Source of the DNA: DATFLK01 sp035267815
GTDB lineage: Bacteria > Pseudomonadota > Zetaproteobacteria > Mariprofundales > Mariprofundaceae
Length of the DNA stretch: 12,810 nucleotides
Direction of reading: 5' to 3'
Assembly: GCA_035267815.1 (NCBI GenBank)
Contig: DATFLK010000003.1
Location: 1 to 12,810 of the forward strand
This document shows positions 7,579-12,810 of this stretch, piece after piece. The notes under the pieces are model-generated. The model saw only the letters and a program-made list of their open reading frames with translations. It did not search any database and was not told where the DNA came from. The translations under genes and the position numbers were made by a program. Position 1 is the stretch's first letter. The number at the start of each line of letters is the position of its first letter.

Positions 7579-8898
7579 CTAAACGGCTCTGCCGCGACCG
7601 ATACCCGCATAGCTGAGACCATGTGCCTGCAGCTCGGACCGCTCATAGATATTGCGCGCATCGAAGACCCAGCGCCCACGCATCGAACCAGCCAGCTTCC
7701 GCCACTCGGGCTCGCGGAACGCCAGCCATTCGGTCAGTACGATCAGAATATCTGCGCCCTGGCATGCCGCCACCGGATCACCCACGTAACGGATGCGATC
7801 GCCCCAAATACCGTTCGCGACCTCCATCGCCACCGGATCGTGCGCCACCACATCCACACCGGCCTCCAGCAGAGCATGGATCATGTCGATACTGGGCGCC
7901 TCGCGCATATCGTCGGTACCCGGTTTGAAGGCCAGCCCCCATACGGCCGCCCGCACTGGTTTCTCGGTGATCGTTGCGACGGCGGACATCACCCGGTCGA
8001 TGAACCACTGGCGCTGGGTGGCGTTGACCTCATACACTGCCTCCACCACCGGGAGGCGCGTATCGTTGGCCTTGGCCGTGGCAATCAGCGCACTGACATC
8101 CTTGGGAAAACAGGAACCGCCGTAACCGATGCCGGCGTAGAGGAAGTGCGGCCCGATGCGCGGGTCGGAGCCGATGCCTTGCCGCACCTGCTCGATATCG
8201 GCGTCAACCCGTTCGCAAAGCCGCGCCAGCTCATTCATGAAGGAGATGCGCGTCGCCAACATGCAGTTGGCCGCATACTTACTCAGTTCGGCAGAGCGGC
8301 GGTTCATCACCTGCATGCGGTCGCGATTGCGATTGAAAGGGCCGTACATCCGCCTAAGAAGCGCCTCCGCATCATCGTCTGCCACGCCGATGATGATGCG
8401 ATCCGGCTTCAGGAAATCATCCACTGCATTACCTTCGCGAAGGAACTCCGGGTTGAAGGCCACATCGATCCGTACACCGCGTTTCTCAGCGATGGGCAAC
8501 ACCGCATCCGCCACCCGGTCGGTCGTACCGACCGGCACGGTGGACTTGACCACGAGCAGGCAACCGTTCGGGGCATACGCGGCAGCGCTCTCGGAGGCTG
8601 CCATGACATACTGCAGGTCGGCTGAACCATCCTCGCCCGGTGGTGTGCCGACAGCGATGAAGACCGCCTCGGCCTCTTCGCAAACCGTATAATCTGTCGT
8701 AAACCTGAGTCGCCCTTGCTGACGATTACGCGCCACTAGGGACTCCAGACCCGGCTCATAGATCGGGATCCCGCCCTCATTGAGCATCTCCACCTTACCG
8801 GCGTCCACATCGATACCGGTCACATGGTGACCCACCTCAGCCAGACAGGCCGCCGTCACCAAACCTACATAGCCGCTACCAACGACACAGATCTGCAT
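7579..8898 (-). CDS. ugd: UDP-glucose 6-dehydrogenase
   Basis: The 439-residue product oxidises UDP-glucose to UDP-glucuronate with two NAD+ in the cytoplasm, giving an acidic precursor for surface polysaccharide. The N-terminal Rossmann motif GSGYVGLVTAACLAEVGH (7-24) is followed by GIDVD (28-32), the acidic end typical of NAD binding, and by YEPGL (47-51). The catalytic set is complete: E151 in FNPEFLREG, K207 and N211 in SKYAAN, and the thioester cysteine C263 in GGSCFPKD, with D267 after it. FKPGTDDMREAPS lies in the C-terminal UDP-binding domain. The sequence resembles Ugd rather than the related UDP-ManNAc dehydrogenase WecC, although the family is broad and another UDP-sugar is not excluded. 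The ATG at 8898 has a strong TGGAGGT site five bases upstream. It is the first gene after the largest gap, so it may open a transcription unit. Confidence 0.96.
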   Translation of the reverse strand: MQICVVGSGYVGLVTAACLAEVGHHVTGIDVDAGKVEMLNEGGIPIYEPGLESLVARNRQQGRLRFTTDYTVCEEAEAVFIAVGTPPGEDGSADLQYVMAASESAAAYAPNGCLLVVKSTVPVGTTDRVADAVLPIAEKRGVRIDVAFNPEFLREGNAVDDFLKPDRIIIGVADDDAEALLRRMYGPFNRNRDRMQVMNRRSAELSKYAANCMLATRISFMNELARLCERVDADIEQVRQGIGSDPRIGPHFLYAGIGYGGSCFPKDVSALIATAKANDTRLPVVEAVYEVNATQRQWFIDRVMSAVATITEKPVRAAVWGLAFKPGTDDMREAPSIDMIHALLEAGVDVVAHDPVAMEVANGIWGDRIRYVGDPVAACQGADILIVLTEWLAFREPEWRKLAGSMRGRWVFDARNIYERSELQAHGLSYAGIGRGRAV

Positions 8899-9015
8899 AC
8901 ACTACCTCCACCTCTCACGAGAGCGACAGACCGGAACCGACAGATGTCCGGACAATATCGAGCCACAGCAAGGCACACGATTCCCTTTCAACATGATTGA
9001 ATACTCAAAACCTTC
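8899..9015 (-). promoter_or_regulatory. 117-base spacer upstream of ugd, possible promoter or leader region
   Basis: This is the only spacer longer than 70 bases. On the minus strand it holds two short inverted repeats: CCGGA and TCCGG (8951-8947 and 8935-8931) with an 11-base loop, and CTCTC-GT-GAGAG (8923-8912) directly before the ugd ribosome binding site. The second could pair near that site. I find no convincing sigma-70 promoter with good spacing, although TTGAGT and TTGAAA hexamers occur. I also see no stem followed by a T-run that would serve as an intrinsic terminator for the upstream glycosyltransferase. A promoter here is a guess from position. Confidence 0.3.
8904..8910 (-). promoter_or_regulatory. 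Ribosome binding site of ugd
   Basis: On the minus strand this reads TGGAGGT, five bases before the ATG at 8898, and is one of the strongest sites in the window. Confidence 0.85.
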
Positions 9016-10008
9016 TTACCCCTTCCCGGACTCCTTCCACCAACCTACGAGGAATCCGGAGGCATAGCAAAACTGGCAGACAAGCCACACCCACCTCCCT
9101 GAAAAGAGACTCGCCAACATTCGCCAAGGGAACCGAAGCACCCGTTTCCATAGCGGCACTTTTTCGGTGAATGTACCATGATCGGACGGCGTTTCGATCA
9201 CCCATTCGGGATGATGGAGATTGGCATATGCCGCCTGGTAACCATTGCGAAAGAACTGCCTCAAAAGCTTTCCCCAGCCATCCGGTGGCAAGTGATGGTA
9301 GAGAACTCCGGGAATCAGGACCACGCGTGCGTCGGCATCACGAAACTGTTTCCGAAGATAAGGGTCAAGCCCCCTCGGAATGCACTCGTTCTCTCCACCC
9401 ACCTGCCGAAACAGCGCCGCACGCATGATCAGGCACGGGTGCTCAGCCAGATCAGAGTCGACGATCTCCGTCACCGGTTCCCAGCTGCGGCGCGGCACCT
9501 GCCGCATCACCCTTTTGACAAACGGCGTCGCCCACTCCGGTACCGTATTGCTGCCTCCGGCCATGCCGATATCCGGGTTCTCATCCATGGCCGACACCAA
9601 CTGCTGCAGGGTATCGTTCTCCGGCAGTGAGGAGTCGTCATCCAGCGTCAACAGGTACTCCCCCCTGGCAAGGGCTGCGCCGACATTAATGGCCCGCCCC
9701 TGGCGGCGGTCCCCTTTGATGACCAGCAATTCAAAGTCCTGCATGGTCTGCCGTCCAAGCTGGCGAAGGAGCTTGCGGAAGTAACCGCCGCGATCGGCGT
9801 CGGCGGTGGGCACAATCAGCGAGAGCCGCGGGCCCTCAGTCATCGCCGGCACATGCCATATGACCCCGTCAGAAGGCTCATCATTGTAAAAGCGCACCCA
9901 CGGACGTTGCACTGCGGATGCCGATTGCCAATCGGCCTCGTCGAACAAGCCTTCGATATCTCTCATGGGCTTTTCATCTGCCACGAGAGTCGATGAATGA
10001 CCAATCAT
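9016..10008 (-). CDS. Family 2 (GT-A fold) glycosyltransferase
   Basis: The 330-residue product is a GT2-type glycosyltransferase; this fold typically uses a divalent metal and inverts the sugar linkage. After a roughly 60-residue N-terminal extension of no recognised domain, the GT-A core begins at LSLIVPTAD (62-70). It includes GRAINVGAALARGEYLLTLDDD (104-125), with the metal-binding acidic cluster at D123-D125. PRGLDPYLRKQFRDAD (211-226) corresponds to the acceptor-side acidic region, and YHHLPPDGWG (237-246) follows. The C-terminus has an aromatic hydrophobic stretch (about 305-324), perhaps a membrane contact. The start is ATG at 10008, because a GGGGGAGGG site sits four to five bases upstream. 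A GTG at 10053 would add 15 residues and overlap the sulfotransferase gene by 19 bases. It follows the sulfotransferase after 26 bases. Donor and acceptor are unknown. Confidence 0.92.
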   Translation of the reverse strand: MIGHSSTLVADEKPMRDIEGLFDEADWQSASAVQRPWVRFYNDEPSDGVIWHVPAMTEGPRLSLIVPTADADRGGYFRKLLRQLGRQTMQDFELLVIKGDRRQGRAINVGAALARGEYLLTLDDDSSLPENDTLQQLVSAMDENPDIGMAGGSNTVPEWATPFVKRVMRQVPRRSWEPVTEIVDSDLAEHPCLIMRAALFRQVGGENECIPRGLDPYLRKQFRDADARVVLIPGVLYHHLPPDGWGKLLRQFFRNGYQAAYANLHHPEWVIETPSDHGTFTEKVPLWKRVLRFPWRMLASLFSGRWVWLVCQFCYASGFLVGWWKESGKG

Positions 10009-10011
10009 TTT

Positions 10012-10020
10012 CCCTCCCCC
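10012..10020 (-). promoter_or_regulatory. Ribosome binding site of the GT2 gene
   Basis: On the minus strand this reads GGGGGAGGG, four bases before the ATG at 10008. It decides that start against the upstream GTG at 10053. Confidence 0.75.
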
Positions 10021-10034
10021 GGTCACCGTGGAAC

Positions 10035-10919
10035 TCACAACACCCGCAGCCACTGTTCCGGATATGGAGAAAGGCCTGTGGAGGCTAAATCTCTTATCTC
10101 CGCTTCATACTGGCTTTTCAGATGCTCATGGATACGGTGCGGCATCTGCCTGCCCACGCCCCGTCCAATCACTTTCCCGACAGGGTTATCGCACAATCCC
10201 GGGTCAACACCAAGAAAGCCCGTGATCTCTCGATAGAACCCTTCCGGATCATCCTGAAGACGATCAAAGAAGGCGACACATATGTCCGGGAAATAGGCCT
10301 GCCATGTTCTGATTATCTGGGGATAGGGTCGCCAGTATCCGTAAAAGTCGTCCAACATGGCGATCCACTCAGCCTCGGTCACGCTGTCAAAATCCCTTCC
10401 TGCATGGTCGCAATAGTTCATCAAGGCCCCCGACCACGCCCGCTCGATCGGATTGCGCACGAATAGCAGGATTTTTGCATCCGGATTGTGACGATGCAAT
10501 TCGGCAATCCTGCTTTCGGGAATATGATAGTAGTTAGGCGTGATATCGCCACACAAACGCCCTTTCCCCTTGTCAAACAACGAGGCATACCACTCGAACG
10601 TATGCCGGGAGAACATATATCGCATTACCCACGCGAAAGACTCAAAAGGACCGAAACACTCCGTCTTCCGCCACAACAACATCTTGGCCGCACTGTGCAG
10701 AAGGATTCGTCTCAGTTCACGATAATGCCAGTGCGGATTGAAGAACAGGTTTTTCAGGGAATAGGCAGGAACAAAGTTCCCCTCGGTCAGAAAACGCAGC
10801 TCTTTGTAGGGAGGCAGCCATACCTCCGGATGGTCGTGCAGTATCGAAAACAGCCATGTCGTCGCCGTCTTCTCCGGGCCGATACAGATAAAGTCCGGCT
10901 TATGGGACGCTTTCACCAC
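10035..10919 (-). CDS. PAPS-dependent sulfotransferase
   Basis: The 294-residue product moves sulfate from 3'-phosphoadenosine-5'-phosphosulfate (PAPS) to an acceptor, here probably a sugar hydroxyl or amine. The N-terminal 5'-phosphosulfate loop is CIGPEKTATTWLF (12-24), with the key lysine K17. YKELRF (38-43) resembles the KE motif of heparan-sulfate-type sulfotransferases, making E40 a candidate catalytic base. The 3'-phosphate-binding strand and helix are FVRNPIERAWSGALMNY (153-169), with R155 and S163. No signal peptide or membrane anchor is present, so it should act in the cytoplasm where PAPS is made. It starts at tandem GTG codons (10919 or 10916), four bases after the wecB stop, with only a weak GAAG-type site. 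Its G+C, about 50% in sampled lines, is below that of ugd. The acceptor could be a glycan or a lipid-linked precursor; context favours a glycan. Confidence 0.92.
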   Translation of the reverse strand: MVKASHKPDFICIGPEKTATTWLFSILHDHPEVWLPPYKELRFLTEGNFVPAYSLKNLFFNPHWHYRELRRILLHSAAKMLLWRKTECFGPFESFAWVMRYMFSRHTFEWYASLFDKGKGRLCGDITPNYYHIPESRIAELHRHNPDAKILLFVRNPIERAWSGALMNYCDHAGRDFDSVTEAEWIAMLDDFYGYWRPYPQIIRTWQAYFPDICVAFFDRLQDDPEGFYREITGFLGVDPGLCDNPVGKVIGRGVGRQMPHRIHEHLKSQYEAEIRDLASTGLSPYPEQWLRVL

Positions 10920-10923
10920 TGAT

Positions 10924-12012
10924 TCAGCTTCTTTCTTTCAAGAAAGCGAGGCAATGCTCGGCGATGCGTCGGGCAGCATGCCCATCGCCAAACACAGTGG
11001 ACACTCTCATCATCGATTCCCGCTGCCTGTTGTCGAAGAGCATCGTCTCCATTTCCTTGCTCACCGCCTGACGATCAAGCGATACCGGAAGCACGTTGCC
11101 TGCCGCGACCCCCTCCGGCCGTTCGGTCTCCCGCCGCAGCAGCAATACCGGCTTGCCCAGTGCCGTGGCCTCCTCCTGAACACCACCGGAATCGCTGACG
11201 ATAAACCAAGCCTTCTGCATCTCATTGATGAACTCGCGATACCCCATCGGAGGGCATAAATGCACATTGGATATCCCTCCGAGCATGTCATAGGCGGGAC
11301 CCTGCACGTTCGGGTTCGGATGAACGGGATAAATTAGATCGACCTCCGGATGGGTGCTGGCAACCTCCCGGATACCGGCGAAGATCTGCCGGAGCGGCTC
11401 ACCGAAATTCTCCCGGCGATGCGCCGTGATCAGCACTCTGGGGGTTGTTGACGGTTCCGCCTTACCCGCCATGATCCTGACAGCATCGATAACCGTGTTA
11501 CCGGTCACCAGTATCGACCCCGCCTCGACTCCTTCAGCAAGCAGGTTCCGCTTTGCCTGCTCGGTCGGTGCAAAATGGAGATCCGCCAATACGGCCGCCA
11601 TACGCCGGTTCACCTCTTCTGGAAAAGGACTACGCCGGTTGCCTGAACGCAAACCGGCCTCCACATGTCCGACATAGACCTCGCCATAAAAGGCGGTCAG
11701 TGCCGCCAATGCGGCACTTGTCGTATCCCCCTGCACCAAGACCAAGTCCGGCTTCTGCTGTTGTAGCAGATCGGAAAATGCCGGAATCAGGCGCGCGCTC
11801 AATTCCGCCAATGTCTGCCCCTTACTCATCAGATCGAGATCGGAATCCGGTTCGATCCCCAGTTCTGCCACAAACATATCCAGCATCTCTCGATGCTGCG
11901 CTGTCAGACATACATGTATATGACACTTCGGCACTGCCTTCAGTGCCTGAATCACCGGCCACATCTTGATGGCCTCCGGACGTGTGCCTATCACCACCAT
12001 TATCTTTGTCAT
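10924..12012 (-). CDS. wecB: UDP-N-acetylglucosamine 2-epimerase (non-hydrolysing)
   Basis: The 362-residue product interconverts UDP-GlcNAc and UDP-ManNAc in the cytoplasm, supplying ManNAc-type residues. It has the two-Rossmann GT-B-like fold with the family signatures MVVIGTRPEAIKMWPV (5-20) and TAQHREMLD (37-45). The catalytic acids seen in E. coli WecB correspond to D96 (QGDTTSA), E118 (HVEAGLRSGN) and E132 (PEEVNR). ITAHRRENFG (195-204), with H198, and SDSGGVQEEA (273-282), which binds the UDP, complete the set. Length is close to the 376 residues of E. coli WecB. I place the start at ATG 12012, where the family sequence begins, with GGGA six bases upstream. A longer reading from 12126 would add 38 residues wholly inside the upstream gene. 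No wecC-type dehydrogenase is visible, so ManNAc may be used directly or processed elsewhere. Confidence 0.95.
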   Translation of the reverse strand: MTKIMVVIGTRPEAIKMWPVIQALKAVPKCHIHVCLTAQHREMLDMFVAELGIEPDSDLDLMSKGQTLAELSARLIPAFSDLLQQQKPDLVLVQGDTTSAALAALTAFYGEVYVGHVEAGLRSGNRRSPFPEEVNRRMAAVLADLHFAPTEQAKRNLLAEGVEAGSILVTGNTVIDAVRIMAGKAEPSTTPRVLITAHRRENFGEPLRQIFAGIREVASTHPEVDLIYPVHPNPNVQGPAYDMLGGISNVHLCPPMGYREFINEMQKAWFIVSDSGGVQEEATALGKPVLLLRRETERPEGVAAGNVLPVSLDRQAVSKEMETMLFDNRQRESMMRVSTVFGDGHAARRIAEHCLAFLKERS

Positions 12013-12032
12013 GTCTGTTCCCGCATCGCCAC

Positions 12033-12810
12033 TCACTCCGCTGCCGTTCGGGAGGTCCGACTGAAAGAGCACTGCAACTGTGGCAAAAAGGCCTGCCAGG
12101 AGAGCTGCTGTGCCCGATGGCGGCACCTTTCACGAACACCCGACGTCGCCAGGACCGTCTGCATCTCCTCGATAGAACGGGACCAAGTCTCCGGTTGATC
12201 CGGATCGATCACAACCCCCAATCTCTCCTGACGCACCATATCCGAATAATGACCGACTTCCGGCCCAATCAACACCGGTAACCCGCACGCCAGATACTCG
12301 GGAAACTTGAGCGGGGAAGCCACCCGGTTCACGATGGTACGGTGGCGTAGAAGGCAGCCGACATCCGCTGCGGAAAGATATGCCGCCAGTTCATGATGCG
12401 GACAAAACTCGAGTCGCCAATTCTCTTCCGGGATATGGGTCAACAACGCCCTGAAACGATCCTGATCAGGCGTAAAAACCCAGAAAAAGGCATCCGGTAC
12501 AAGCTCTATCAGCTGTTCGAACAGGGCAACTGTCTCGGCAGCGCACTGCCACGGTGCCGCCGTCCCCACATAAGCCACAATCAGACGATCATCCAGGCCC
12601 AGCGACCGGCGCAACGCTTGACGATCCGCGACAGATGGGAATTTCTCCAGATCGACTAGGCAGGGCAAGACAAGCTGCTCTCCGGCCGCCTCTCCATACT
12701 CCGAATCAACAAATCCCCCCATGGGCTCGGACACGATGATCCGGTTCCGGAACCGGCGTGCATGCATGGACTCAATCCACTTCCTTACCCGGAACCGCAG
12801 GGTGCCACCA
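12033..12810 (-). CDS. GT4-like glycosyltransferase (partial, N-terminus beyond right edge)
   Basis: The frame runs open to the right edge, giving 258 visible codons; the methionine at 12767 is internal. What is visible is mainly the C-terminal donor-binding half of a GT-B glycosyltransferase. It shows LVLPCLVDLEKF, the usual link into the donor domain, then IVAYVGTAAPWQ at the first strand of that domain. VASPLKFPEYLACGLPVLIG follows, the donor-phosphate and EX7E region in the form SPxKxxEYLACG. The N-terminal acceptor domain is largely missing, so full length cannot be judged. The final residues (RTSRTAAE) end at a TGA 20 bases before the wecB ATG, so the two genes are probably co-transcribed. 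Transfer of a sugar from a nucleotide donor to a lipid-linked glycan is the likely role, but specificity is unknown. Confidence 0.87.
   Translation of the reverse strand, partial: GGTLRFRVRKWIESMHARRFRNRIIVSEPMGGFVDSEYGEAAGEQLVLPCLVDLEKFPSVADRQALRRSLGLDDRLIVAYVGTAAPWQCAAETVALFEQLIELVPDAFFWVFTPDQDRFRALLTHIPEENWRLEFCPHHELAAYLSAADVGCLLRHRTIVNRVASPLKFPEYLACGLPVLIGPEVGHYSDMVRQERLGVVIDPDQPETWSRSIEEMQTVLATSGVRERCRHRAQQLSWQAFLPQLQCSFSRTSRTAAE

Noticed and set aside
7621..8625. A 334-codon open frame on the plus strand, antisense to ugd
   Set aside because: It lies wholly within ugd, which has a complete catalytic set on the other strand. The translation shows no recognisable domain and is rich in His, Arg and Pro, as expected of an antisense shadow in G+C-rich DNA.
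8912..8951. Inverted repeats considered as a rho-independent terminator for the upstream GT2 gene
   Set aside because: The stems are only five base pairs and neither is followed by a run of T on the minus strand.
9005..9205. A second minus-strand frame within the end of the GT2 gene, considered as a frameshift or small gene
   Set aside because: The GT2 frame is intact to its TAA at 9016, and the alternative frame carries no motif.
12013..12126. A 38-residue N-terminal extension of WecB
   Set aside because: It lies inside the upstream glycosyltransferase gene. The family sequence starts at the ATG at 12012, so this is just open frame read in the overlap.

Overview
The window is a slice of a cell-surface polysaccharide locus (O-antigen, capsule or exopolysaccharide type). 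Eleven genes lie head to tail on the minus strand and fill nearly all of the 12.8 kb. I see no plus-strand gene, tRNA, rRNA, insertion sequence or CRISPR array. G+C is fairly high: hand-counted 60-base samples run from about 48% to 63%. With clear AGGAGG-type ribosome binding sites, some GTG starts and these gene families, this fits a Gram-negative bacterium, probably a proteobacterium. I cannot name the genus.

Layout in transcription order (right to left): a GT-B glycosyltransferase whose N-terminus lies beyond the right edge (12810-12033); a WecB-type UDP-GlcNAc 2-epimerase (12012-10924); a PAPS-dependent sulfotransferase (10919-10035); a family 2 glycosyltransferase (10008-9016); a 117-base gap, the largest in the window; UDP-glucose 6-dehydrogenase (8898-7579); an asparagine-synthetase-like amidotransferase (7549-5675); two GT4 glycosyltransferases (5678-4506 and 4509-3370); a secreted or membrane PHP-fold protein (3377-1983); a WbqC-family protein (1983-1291); a PIG-L/LmbE deacetylase (1294-680); and a DegT/DnrJ/EryC1 aminotransferase whose C-terminus lies beyond the left edge (613 to 1). 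From the amidotransferase to the deacetylase every junction overlaps by 1 to 8 bases, which points to one translationally coupled transcript.

Read together, the locus supplies UDP-ManNAc (WecB) and UDP-glucuronate (Ugd). Four glycosyltransferases (three GT-B, one GT2) can build a repeat unit. The set also holds possible tailoring enzymes: sulfation, amide formation (possibly of a uronic acid), N-deacetylation, PLP-dependent transamination and an unassigned WbqC step. No initiating sugar-phosphate transferase, Wzx, Wzy, Wzz/Wzc or ABC exporter is present, so the locus must continue outside the window or rely on genes elsewhere.

The most unusual gene is the PHP protein. It is predicted to be extracytoplasmic, its PHP fold is interrupted by a membrane hairpin, and three expected metal-binding histidines appear to be replaced. 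The next most interesting features are the DegT, PIG-L and WbqC trio at the operon end and the Ugd-amidotransferase pair.
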